Assembly: GCF_046569695.1 (NCBI RefSeq) | Contig: NZ_JBKHUI010000020.1 | Span: 1-64,000, forward strand | DNA: 64,000 bases | Direction of reading: 5' to 3' | Source: Kluyvera sp046569695 | Lineage (GTDB): Bacteria; Pseudomonadota; Gammaproteobacteria; Enterobacterales; Enterobacteriaceae | In this document: positions 16,453-24,601 of the stretch, piece by piece | How positions within the stretch are numbered: position 1 is the first letter of the stretch | Layout of the letters: every line of letters starts with the position of its first letter | Program-made: the position numbers and the translations under genes | The notes under the pieces: model-generated | Told to the model about the DNA's origin: nothing | Databases searched by the model: none | What the model saw: only the letters and a program-made list of their open reading frames with translations

Positions 16453-17727
16453 TTAACCCAGAATAGTGCGCAAATGCGCGGCAACGCCTTCCTGCGTTAC
16501 GGTTGTCTGCTCACCAGAGCGCAAATCCTTCACGACAACAGTGGCTTGCTCAACCTCAGACTCACCCAGAACCAGGGCAATACGGGCACCCCATTTATCA
16601 GCGCGGGCAAACTGCTTCTTAAAGTTACCGCCGCCGTGGTTGGTCATCAGCTTCACGCCCGGTAACGCATCACGCACCTGCTCTGCCAGACGCATGGCGG
16701 CTGACTGAGTATCGGTGCCTGAAGCGACCAGGTATATATCGACAACAGGAGAGGCAATAAATTCCGGATTAACTGCCTGAACTAATAAAACAAGACGTTC
16801 CAGACCCATCGCGAAGCCTACCGCAGGGGTAGCACGGCCGCCCAGTTGCTCAACCAGACCATCATAACGGCCACCTGCACAAACGGTACCCTGCGAGCCG
16901 AGGCTGTTGGTCACCCATTCGAAAACGGTGCGGTTATAGTAGTCCAGACCGCGAACCAGACGCTGGTTAACGGTGTAGGCAATACCGGCAGCATCCAGCT
17001 GTGCGCACAGGCCAGCAAAGTGCTCGCGGGACTCTTCATCCAGATAGTCGCCCAGCGCAGGGGCGTTGTTCAGCAGCGCCTGAACGTCTGGGTTTTTGGA
17101 ATCCAGCACGCGCAGTGGGTTGCTGTACATACGTCGTTTGCAGTCTTCGTCCAGCACTTCTACGTGCTGCTCAAGGAAGGCGACCAGTGCGTCACGGTAG
17201 TTGGCACGAGCTTCCAGAGAACCGATGGAGTTCAGCTCCAGATTCACGTGTTCAGAGATACCCAGCGCACGCCACCAGCGCGCGGTCAGCATAATCAGCT
17301 CTGCGTCGATGTCTGGGCCCTGCAGACCGAAGACTTCGCAACCCAGCTGATGGAACTGGCGGTAACGTCCTTTCTGAGGGCGTTCGTGGCGGAACATCGG
17401 CCCGATGTACCACAGACGCTGCTCCTGATTGTACAGAAGACCATGTTCGATGCCGGCGCGTACGCAGCCCGCAGTACCTTCCGGACGCAGCGTCAGGCTA
17501 TCGCCATTGCGGTCTTCGAAGGTATACATCTCTTTTTCAACCACGTCGGTCACTTCACCGATAGCGCGTTTGAACAACGGGGTCTGCTCTACAATCGGCA
17601 AACGGATTTCGCTATAACCGTAGCTGCCGAGCACCTGCTTGAGTGTGCCTTCAATGCGCTGCCAGATGGCGGTTTCGCCAGGCAGATAATCGTTCATGCC
17701 GCGAATGGCTTGAATGTTTTTTGCCAC
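16453..17727 (-). CDS. hisS: Histidyl-tRNA synthetase
   Basis: This class II aminoacyl-tRNA synthetase charges tRNA-His in the cytoplasm. The 424 residues match E. coli. Motif 2 is present (GPMFRHERPQKGRYRQFHQ), as are the histidine-specific segment LVRGLDYYNRT, motif 3 (AVGFAMGLERL) and the C-terminal anticodon-binding domain ending in QEGVAAHLRTILG. It follows ispG after a 91-bp gap that contains a processed-RNA candidate (sroE) and precedes yfgM. Confidence 0.98.
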   Translation of the reverse strand: MAKNIQAIRGMNDYLPGETAIWQRIEGTLKQVLGSYGYSEIRLPIVEQTPLFKRAIGEVTDVVEKEMYTFEDRNGDSLTLRPEGTAGCVRAGIEHGLLYNQEQRLWYIGPMFRHERPQKGRYRQFHQLGCEVFGLQGPDIDAELIMLTARWWRALGISEHVNLELNSIGSLEARANYRDALVAFLEQHVEVLDEDCKRRMYSNPLRVLDSKNPDVQALLNNAPALGDYLDEESREHFAGLCAQLDAAGIAYTVNQRLVRGLDYYNRTVFEWVTNSLGSQGTVCAGGRYDGLVEQLGGRATPAVGFAMGLERLVLLVQAVNPEFIASPVVDIYLVASGTDTQSAAMRLAEQVRDALPGVKLMTNHGGGNFKKQFARADKWGARIALVLGESEVEQATVVVKDLRSGEQTTVTQEGVAAHLRTILG

Positions 17728-17728
17728 G

Positions 17729-17820
17729 TTAATTCTCTTTATATATAAAAATGAACCCTCGGCGCGTTCAGCGCCTGGGGTTCAATCATACACAGGAAGC
17801 AAGGCGCTTCCCATCTCGTT
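17729..17820 (-). ncRNA. sroE: SroE-like RNA in the ispG-hisS gap
   Basis: E. coli SroE is a small processed RNA between ispG and hisS. This gap has the same position, strand and size. It contains a GC-rich hairpin (17752-17784; TGAACCC...GGCGC / GCGCC...GGGTTCA) followed on the minus strand by TTTTTATATATAAAG, plus an upstream stem-like GGAAGCGCCTTGCTTCC. The assignment rests on synteny and remembered sequence. The same hairpin could act as an attenuator before hisS. Confidence 0.55.
17740..17784 (-). terminator. Hairpin plus U tract downstream of ispG
   Basis: Arms TGAACCC and GGGTTCA extend through GGCGC/GCGCC around a GTTCA loop, followed by TTTTTATATA on the minus strand. It could partly terminate ispG transcripts upstream of hisS. 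Confidence 0.6.
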
Positions 17821-18937
17821 ATTTTTCAACCTGCTGAACGTCGATACGGCGCGCTTCATCAAGCACCGACGCTTTCGCCCGGATCCTTGCTTCAAGCTGG
17901 CTAATCATATCGTCGTTATCGACGCGATCTTTACGCACGCCGTCTTCATACAGGCCGCTTTTTTTGTTGCCGCCGGTCACGCCAAGCGTCGACACCAGCG
18001 CTTCGCCAGGGCCGTTTACCACGCAGCCGATAATCGATACGTCCATCGGGGTGATGATATCTTCCAGACGCTGCTCCAGCGCGTTGACCGTCCCGATAAC
18101 GTCAAACTCCTGACGTGAACAGGTAGGGCAAGCGATGAAGTTGATCCCACGTGCGCGGATACGCAGTGATTTCAGAATATCGAAACCGACCTTGATCTCT
18201 TCGACCGGATCCGCCGCCAGCGAAACGCGCAGCGTGTCGCCAATCCCTTCGGATAGCAGCAGGCCCAGGCCAATGGCTGACTTCACTGAACCGCTACGCA
18301 GGCCGCCTGCTTCGGTGATCCCGAGGTGCAGCGGCTGATCGATCTGTTTCGCCAGCAGGCGATACGATTCTACCGCCAGGAAAACGTCGGACGCTTTCAC
18401 GCTGACTTTGAACTGATCGAAGTTCAGACGATCGAGGTGATCCACGTGACGCATTGCTGATTCCAGCAGCGCCTGCGGCGTAGGTTCGCCGTATTTTTCC
18501 TGCAGATCTTTTTCCAGCGACCCGGCGTTCACGCCGATACGGATAGGGATGTTTTTGTCGCGAGCACAGTCAACGACCATGCGAATGCGCTCTTCGTTGC
18601 CGATGTTGCCTGGGTTAATGCGCAGGCAGTCAACGCCGTACTCCGCCACTTTCAGAGCGATACGGTAGTCGAAGTGAATATCAGCAACCAGCGGGACGTT
18701 AACCTGCTGTTTGATAAGTTTGAAGGCTTCTGCGGCGTCCATCGTCGGCACGGATACACGAACGATATCCGCCCCTACGCGTTCCAACGCCTTAATTTGA
18801 TTAACCGTCGCTTCAACGTCTGTTGTGCGTGTATTGGTCATCGACTGTACGGCGATAGGAGCCCCATCGCCGATCGGCACGTTCCCAACGTAAATGCGTG
18901 TGGATTTTCTACGTTGAATTGGAGCCTGGTTGTGCAT
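17819..18937 (-). CDS. ispG: 4-hydroxy-3-methylbut-2-en-1-yl diphosphate synthase
   Basis: IspG is the [4Fe-4S] enzyme of the MEP isoprenoid pathway; it converts MEcPP to HMBPP. It shows an N-terminal TIM barrel and a C-terminal cluster domain with the cysteines in IACPTCSR and IIGCVVNGPGEA, the latter also holding the conserved Glu. Length 372, as in E. coli. It follows rodZ by 26 bp, so the two are probably co-transcribed with rlmN upstream. Its cluster depends on the isc system encoded further along in this window. Confidence 0.97.
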   Translation of the reverse strand: MHNQAPIQRRKSTRIYVGNVPIGDGAPIAVQSMTNTRTTDVEATVNQIKALERVGADIVRVSVPTMDAAEAFKLIKQQVNVPLVADIHFDYRIALKVAEYGVDCLRINPGNIGNEERIRMVVDCARDKNIPIRIGVNAGSLEKDLQEKYGEPTPQALLESAMRHVDHLDRLNFDQFKVSVKASDVFLAVESYRLLAKQIDQPLHLGITEAGGLRSGSVKSAIGLGLLLSEGIGDTLRVSLAADPVEEIKVGFDILKSLRIRARGINFIACPTCSRQEFDVIGTVNALEQRLEDIITPMDVSIIGCVVNGPGEALVSTLGVTGGNKKSGLYEDGVRKDRVDNDDMISQLEARIRAKASVLDEARRIDVQQVEK

Positions 18938-18963
18938 GAAAAATCTCCCGCATTACGCGTCTG

Positions 18964-19980
18964 TTATTGTGCTGGTGATTGTTCAGCACTCACGGTCAGG
19001 CGCGCAACCTGGTTAGTTCTGATAAAGCGGCTCAGATCGACCGGTTTGCCCTGGTAGGCGATCTGTACTGCGGCCGGAGCACCAATTTTGAGTTTGTAAG
19101 GCGCCTGGCCGCTCAGGTTCAGGGTACCACCTTTACGCTGCAGGCCGCTGAACAGCTTTTTACCGGTAGCGTCGGTCACTTCCAGCCAGCAGTCGGCGGA
19201 GAAGTTCATCACCAGCGCATTAGCATCAGCAACCGGTGCGGCAGTTTGTGCCGGGTCGGTTGGCAGTGCGCCCGGCGTTGCGGTCTGCGGTGCAGGGGTA
19301 GTGGTTTGCGCTGCGGTACCGTCGACGTTAGCCTGAGACGGTGCCACAACGGCGTTATTCTGTGCGGTTGCTACAGGCGCAGTCGGAGCCGGTGCGGCAT
19401 CCGCAGGTGCGGTGGTAGCGGTATCTGGAGTTGCTGCGGTATCGGTCGTAGCAGGAGCCTGCGCGGTATCCGCGCCAGTGTTCAGCGGGATATCCTGCGA
19501 GTCGTTGCCGCTCGCTTTCAGCTCAACGGAGGATTGATCGGCCATGGTGGTGATCTCTTCCTGCTGCGCTTTATGGTTCTGCCACCACCAGGCAACGGTT
19601 AACCCGACAACCACGAAGAGGACAAGCCAGGTAAAACTCATCAGCCAGCCGTCACGTTTTTTGCGACGCTTGCCCAGGGAGAAGGTCTGCATCGGAGCGA
19701 CTTTCGCCGCGCGTACCGGTGCTTGCTTTTCCATCATCGGCAGCAGCTCCTCCTCGGGGATATGCACAAGGCGAGCGTAGGAGCGGATATAACCACGCAA
19801 GAATGTTGAAGCGAGTTCAGCAGGCGCCTTATCTTCTTCAATATCACGAACGGTGGAAACCTTCAGGCACAAGCGTTCTGCAACGGCTTGCTGGCTGAGT
19901 CCGAGTTGTTCACGGGCAGTACGCAGGCGTACACCCGTGGTTTGTGCTTCTTGTTGGTCGTGGTTGGTTTCAGTATTCAT
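18964..19980 (-). CDS. rodZ: Cytoskeletal protein RodZ
   Basis: RodZ is a bitopic membrane protein that links MreB filaments to the wall elongation machinery. It has an N-terminal helix-turn-helix fold (about 15-85; LRTAREQLGLSQQAVAERL), a basic juxtamembrane stretch KRRKKRDGW and one transmembrane helix (about 113-132). A long periplasmic Ala/Thr/Pro/Asp-rich linker (about 140-250) leads to a C-terminal beta domain (FSADCWLEVTDATGKKLF). Length 338 (E. coli 337). The linker is low-complexity and probably varies freely among relatives. Confidence 0.96.
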   Translation of the reverse strand: MNTETNHDQQEAQTTGVRLRTAREQLGLSQQAVAERLCLKVSTVRDIEEDKAPAELASTFLRGYIRSYARLVHIPEEELLPMMEKQAPVRAAKVAPMQTFSLGKRRKKRDGWLMSFTWLVLFVVVGLTVAWWWQNHKAQQEEITTMADQSSVELKASGNDSQDIPLNTGADTAQAPATTDTAATPDTATTAPADAAPAPTAPVATAQNNAVVAPSQANVDGTAAQTTTPAPQTATPGALPTDPAQTAAPVADANALVMNFSADCWLEVTDATGKKLFSGLQRKGGTLNLSGQAPYKLKIGAPAAVQIAYQGKPVDLSRFIRTNQVARLTVSAEQSPAQ

Positions 19981-20259
19981 TCGCTACAACTGCTGATTCG
20001 TGAAATTTAAGGTTCTGATGCGGAACCGTACCCGCACCGCGAAACATCCGATCGTTGCTATCGGACAGACCGACAAGCTGCCCGGTATACCCAACTTCAA
20101 AACAGCGTCAAAGGCCGTCGCTACGCTGTTGTTGCAACGCTACATACTGCCTCAATACTCATCGAAACGCACCGTAATTATTATCCAAATCAGTACGTTT
20201 CGCCTAATCCTTAAGCACTTGGCTTTGCGTGCGCCTTTTCAGGCGCACGCCACGCTGAA

Positions 20260-21426
20260 TTACAGCGCTTTCACGTCAATCGCTTCGCCCTGCATACGCT
20301 TACGCATTGTACGCTTGGTGCGGTCGATAACGTCACCGGCCAACTGGCCGCAGGCGGCGTCAATATCATCACCGCGCGTTTTACGCACAATGGTGGTAAA
20401 GCCATAGCCCATCAGCACTTTACAGAAACGGTCGATACGGCTGTTCGAGCTGCGGCCATACGGCGCGCCCGGGAACGGGTTCCATGGGATCAGGTTGATC
20501 TTACATGGCGTATCTTTCAGCAATGCCGCCAGTTCATGCGCATGCTCGGTACCATCGTTGATATGGTCCAGCATGACGTACTCGATGGTCACACGACCCT
20601 GGTTAGCGTTGGATTTCGAAATGTAGCCGCGAACGGATTCCAGGAAGGTGGCGATATTGTACTTTTTGTTGATAGGTACAATTTCATCACGGATGGTGTC
20701 GTTCGGAGCGTGCAGGGAAATCGCCAGCGCCACGTCAATCATGTCGCCCAGTTTATCCAGCGCAGGCACAACGCCTGAGGTAGACAGGGTTACGCGACGT
20801 TTGGAGAGACCAAAACCGAAATCGTCCAGCATGATTTCCATCGCTGGAACCACGTTGGTCAGGTTCAGCAGCGGCTCGCCCATGCCCATCATCACCACGT
20901 TGGTGATAGGACGTACGCCGGTCGCTTTGACGGCACCGACGATTTTCGCCGCGCGCCAGACCTGGCCGATGATTTCCGATACCCGCAGGTTACGGTTGAA
21001 GCCCTGCTGAGCCGTAGAGCAGAATTTACACTCTAACGCGCAACCGACCTGTGAAGAGACGCACAGGGTTGCGCGGTCGTCTTCCGGGATATATACGGTT
21101 TCAACGCGCTGATCGCCGACGGCAATCGCCCATTTGATGGTGCCATCAGATGAACGCTGCTCTTCCACCACTTCAGGGGCGCGAATTTCAGCGACTTCTT
21201 TAAGCTTGCCACGCAGCACTTTGTTGATGTCAGTCATCTCATCAAAGTCGTCGCAGCAGTAGTGGTACATCCACTTCATCACCTGATCGGCGCGGAAGGG
21301 TTTTTCGCCTAAGTCTTTAAAAAACTCGCGCATCTGCGGACGGCTAAGATCCAGCAGGTTAATTTTTCCATCTTTGTTGGGAACCGCCGGGATGGCGCTC
21401 TCAGGCGTGACAATTTGTTCAGACAT
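20260..21426 (-). CDS. rlmN: 23S rRNA/tRNA adenine-C2 methyltransferase RlmN
   Basis: This radical-SAM enzyme methylates A2503 of 23S rRNA and A37 of some tRNAs. The cluster motif CALECKFCSTAQ gives the CxxxCxxC cysteines near 125-132, and the C-terminal catalytic cysteine lies in DAACGQLAGD. GMGEPLLN is the SAM-binding motif. 388 residues (E. coli 384). It is upstream of rodZ by 279 bp and downstream of ndk by 167 bp. Confidence 0.97.
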   Translation of the reverse strand: MSEQIVTPESAIPAVPNKDGKINLLDLSRPQMREFFKDLGEKPFRADQVMKWMYHYCCDDFDEMTDINKVLRGKLKEVAEIRAPEVVEEQRSSDGTIKWAIAVGDQRVETVYIPEDDRATLCVSSQVGCALECKFCSTAQQGFNRNLRVSEIIGQVWRAAKIVGAVKATGVRPITNVVMMGMGEPLLNLTNVVPAMEIMLDDFGFGLSKRRVTLSTSGVVPALDKLGDMIDVALAISLHAPNDTIRDEIVPINKKYNIATFLESVRGYISKSNANQGRVTIEYVMLDHINDGTEHAHELAALLKDTPCKINLIPWNPFPGAPYGRSSNSRIDRFCKVLMGYGFTTIVRKTRGDDIDAACGQLAGDVIDRTKRTMRKRMQGEAIDVKAL

Positions 21427-21474
21427 TTTCTATTCCGGCCTCGTTGTTACACGTTATGGCCCCTGGAGGGTTGA

Positions 21475-21520
21475 TAAAAAGAAGCGCCCCAGGAAAGCGG
21501 TCTGCTCGTCCGGGGGCGCT
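21475..21520 (-). terminator. Terminator after ndk
   Basis: AGCGCCCC (21483-21490) pairs with GGGGCGCT (21513-21520) around a 22-nt loop. On the minus strand it is followed by TCTTTTTATC. It lies between ndk and rlmN. Confidence 0.7.
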
Positions 21521-21593
21521 GCATTGTACAAATTCTGGCGCATGGATGCCACGTCTGCACGCGGCATTCACTAAATAAAGTGTAAACGTGCCC

Positions 21594-22025
21594 TTAGCGG
21601 GTACGTGGGCACACTTCGCCTTCTGCGAAGAAGAAAGCGATTTCGCGCGCGGCGGATTCTACGGAGTCAGAACCGTGGGTGCCGTTTTCGGTGAAGCTGT
21701 CCGCGTAGTCAGCACGCAGAGTGCCAGCCAGCGCGTTGTCTGGGTTGGTTGCACCCAGCAGGTCACGGTGACGCTGAACGGCGTTTTCGCCTTCCAGTAC
21801 GGAAACCACGATTGGGCCGGAGGTCATGAACTCAACCAGACCGTCGAAGAATGGACGACCATCGTGCTCAGCGTAGAAGCCACGAGCCTGCTCAACGGTC
21901 AGGTGCAGCATTTTGGTGCCAACAATCTTAAACCCTGCTGATTCAAAGCGAGAGAAGATGCTGCCAATAACGTTTTTTGCCACCGCGTTTGGCTTGATGA
22001 TGGAAAAAGTACGTTCAATAGCCAT
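21594..22025 (-). CDS. ndk: Nucleoside diphosphate kinase
   Basis: Ndk transfers the gamma-phosphate from ATP to other nucleoside diphosphates through a phosphohistidine. The catalytic His is in the family signature NGTHGSDSVESA; KPNAVAKN lies at the N-terminus. Starting at 22025 (MAIERTFSIIKP) gives 143 residues, the family length; an upstream ATG at 22055 lacks conservation. It is downstream of pbpC, separated by a BIME. Confidence 0.97.
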   Translation of the reverse strand: MAIERTFSIIKPNAVAKNVIGSIFSRFESAGFKIVGTKMLHLTVEQARGFYAEHDGRPFFDGLVEFMTSGPIVVSVLEGENAVQRHRDLLGATNPDNALAGTLRADYADSFTENGTHGSDSVESAAREIAFFFAEGEVCPRTR

Positions 22026-22196
22026 GATTACCTCTAATTTTATGTTGTCGTGCATACAGCTGTTGTATGACCTGGCGCGGATTATAAAGACCGGATGCGT
22101 CGTTGCCTATGGATGAAGGTAACATTTTTTTAAAATAAAACACTTTTAAGCAACACATTTTGTAACAAGCCCGGTTTGGCAATTGTGCGCTGGTTT

Positions 22197-22274
22197 TGCC
22201 CGATGGCGCTACGCTTATCGGGCCTACAACGTGGTATCCCCCCATAGGCTGGGTAAGCACAGCGCTACCCGGCA
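22197..22274. repeat. BIME between pbpC and ndk
   Basis: Two REP-like palindromes in opposite orientation: TGCCCGATGGCGC...TTATCGGGCC (22197-22229) and AGGCTGGGTAAGC...GCTACCCGGCA (22244-22274). Confidence 0.75.
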
Positions 22275-22281
22275 ATTTTAC

Positions 22282-24600
22282 TCACTGTAGCATAAAGTTC
22301 ACCACCGAAGTCTGCCCGCTCTCATCCATCACCACCAGTTGATAGCGTGCTGGGTTCATCAGCGTTAAGGTCAGACTATCCCCTGCGCTCGTCTGCGGTT
22401 CACCGTTGAGGAACCACCAGCGTCGCCCTTCCCCACCGCTTGCCTGCAGCACCACTTTTGCGCTCGGTTCTCCGGGCAAGCGTCGGATCACCGCATCTTC
22501 ACGAATACCGGAAAGCATCAGCGGGGCGACATTCTGCAATTGACGAGGTGGACAACGCGTCGAGGCCGGCGGTAATCGCGCGTCACGGCGCTCGCCGATG
22601 GGCAGCCAAGGCTCCAGCGGCAGCGGCCAGACGTCGAAGGTGGTTTCACGGGCGTCTGGACAATCCGCAGCAACGCGCTGACCTTCGCTATCCAGCCACA
22701 CTGGGAAACGAATACCCTGAATCCCTTCCTGCTCCGGCAGCAGCAGCGTCGGCGGCAGGCTGTTATCCAGCACCCAGGTGGACAAGCGTCGGCGGCAGTT
22801 GCTGTCTCCGGCGGGCAACGGCTGCCCGCTTGGCCAGCAAATTTCCGCTGTGCTCACCGAAGCAGGACGCGGATCGCGCCCCTCCTGCTGACGTGCGTTA
22901 TTAGCAAGCAGCAGATTGCTCACCTGATTTAACAGCGGGATCGCGCTGGCAAAACCGAACTGCCCGGCCACCGGCGTGCCGTCTGGCCTGCCCGTCCAGA
23001 TCCCAATGCTGTAACGAGCATTGACGCCAATCGCCCACGCATCGCGATAGCCGTAGCTGGTGCCGGTTTTCCACGCCAGCGGCACTACCTGCGGCAATGA
23101 TGAGTCCGGCACCGGCTGGGCTTCGCCAGCGAGGATGCGGCGAATGATCCACGCCGCTCCGGGTGAGAGCAGCGGTCGCTCCACCAGCGGGTCACTCGCC
23201 AGCATGCGCAGTTTTCCGACCTTACCATGGCGGGCCAAAGCGCTATAGGCGGCGGTGATATCCGCCAGTCGCGCACCCGCACCGCCGAGGATCAGCGACA
23301 GATTCGGCTCAGCGCCCGCAGGTAAAATCAGCGGTAGCCCGGCATTACGCAAACGCGCAGCAAACTGCTTCGGTCCGAAGGCATCCAGCACCTGTACCGC
23401 CGGGAGATTCAGCGAACGCACCAGCGCCTCGCTCATGCTGACCGGGCCATGAAAGCCACTATCAAAGTTGCCGGGACGATAGTCGCCCACGCGCCGGGGG
23501 ACATCCTGTAGCAGCGATTCAGGGTGAATTAACGCGCTATCGAGTGCCATGCCGTACAAAAACGGTTTCAGCACCGAGCCCGGCGAGCGCACCGCCGTCA
23601 CCATATCGACGTGGCCAAAGCGGCTGTCGTCAGCGATATCCGCCGAACCCACCCAGCCGCGCACCTTCATATTGCGATTATCCACCACCACCATCGCCAG
23701 CGAGCTACGCGGCGGCAGGCGCGATTTCCAGTTCAGCGCCATCTCTTCCAATTGACGCTGCAGCCCAGCATCCAGAGTGGTGACGATTTTTTCATCCCGG
23801 CTCTGCGCCAGCATATGACGGGCAAACAGCGGTGCAAGCTGCGGCATCTGCCGGGGAAACAGCCACACCGGCTCCTCTTTGGCTTCTTTCACTGCGGATG
23901 CGGGCCAGACCTGCTGCGTCAGCATGCGATCCAGCACTTTATTACGTGCCAACTGAGCACGTACAGGCCAGCGATCCGGGCGTAATCGGCTCGGTGCCTG
24001 CGGCAACACGGCTAGCAGAGCAGCATCGGCGTAGCTTAGCTGGGCAGGTGGTTTTCCGAGATAGGCCCAGCTTGCCGCACCGATGCCCTGCAGCGTGCCG
24101 CCAAACGGGGCGCGATTAAGATAAAGGGTGAGAATGTCACGCTTGGAGAGGTGCCACTCCAGCTGCATCGCGCGCCAGAGCTGGCGAAATTTACCGCCGA
24201 AAGTGCGCGGGTGCGGGTCAAGCAGCCGCGCGACCTGCATGGTCAGAGTGCTGCCACCGGACACTACGCGGCCAGAGGTCACATTCTGCCAGGCCGCGCG
24301 GGCAATAGAAAATGGATTCACGCCGGGGTGATCCCAGAACCAGCGGTCTTCATACTGAATGAGGGCATCAAGATAGCGCGGCGACACCTCTTCGATGGTC
24401 ACCGGGTAACGCCAGATTCCCTGCGCATCGGCAAAACGCCACAGCGGACTGCCATCCTCTGCTACCACTACCCGAGCCGGAACCACCTCATGGAGCGGCA
24501 GCGGCCAGAGTTTATCCGCCAGCACAACGGCGGCCCACAACAACACGACCGCCCCGGCAAGCCATCGCCAGACGGGGCGTTTAATCCAGGCAAGACGCAT
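22282..24600 (-). CDS. pbpC: Penicillin-binding protein 1C
   Basis: This is a bifunctional class A-type peptidoglycan synthase. A short cytoplasmic tail and a transmembrane helix (WLAGAVVLLWAAVVLA) precede the GT51 glycosyltransferase domain with EDRWFWDHPG. The transpeptidase domain has the SxxK motif in SPGSVLKPF and the KTGT motif KTGTSYGYRDAWAIG, and a C-terminal BiPBP_C domain ends LQ. The start is set at 24600 (MRLAWIKRPVW), 1 bp past the yfhM stop; an in-frame ATG at 24612 would overlap yfhM by 11 bp. The tight junction means co-expression with yfhM, the usual partnership. Confidence 0.95.
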   Translation of the reverse strand: MRLAWIKRPVWRWLAGAVVLLWAAVVLADKLWPLPLHEVVPARVVVAEDGSPLWRFADAQGIWRYPVTIEEVSPRYLDALIQYEDRWFWDHPGVNPFSIARAAWQNVTSGRVVSGGSTLTMQVARLLDPHPRTFGGKFRQLWRAMQLEWHLSKRDILTLYLNRAPFGGTLQGIGAASWAYLGKPPAQLSYADAALLAVLPQAPSRLRPDRWPVRAQLARNKVLDRMLTQQVWPASAVKEAKEEPVWLFPRQMPQLAPLFARHMLAQSRDEKIVTTLDAGLQRQLEEMALNWKSRLPPRSSLAMVVVDNRNMKVRGWVGSADIADDSRFGHVDMVTAVRSPGSVLKPFLYGMALDSALIHPESLLQDVPRRVGDYRPGNFDSGFHGPVSMSEALVRSLNLPAVQVLDAFGPKQFAARLRNAGLPLILPAGAEPNLSLILGGAGARLADITAAYSALARHGKVGKLRMLASDPLVERPLLSPGAAWIIRRILAGEAQPVPDSSLPQVVPLAWKTGTSYGYRDAWAIGVNARYSIGIWTGRPDGTPVAGQFGFASAIPLLNQVSNLLLANNARQQEGRDPRPASVSTAEICWPSGQPLPAGDSNCRRRLSTWVLDNSLPPTLLLPEQEGIQGIRFPVWLDSEGQRVAADCPDARETTFDVWPLPLEPWLPIGERRDARLPPASTRCPPRQLQNVAPLMLSGIREDAVIRRLPGEPSAKVVLQASGGEGRRWWFLNGEPQTSAGDSLTLTLMNPARYQLVVMDESGQTSVVNFMLQ

Positions 24601-24601
24601 C

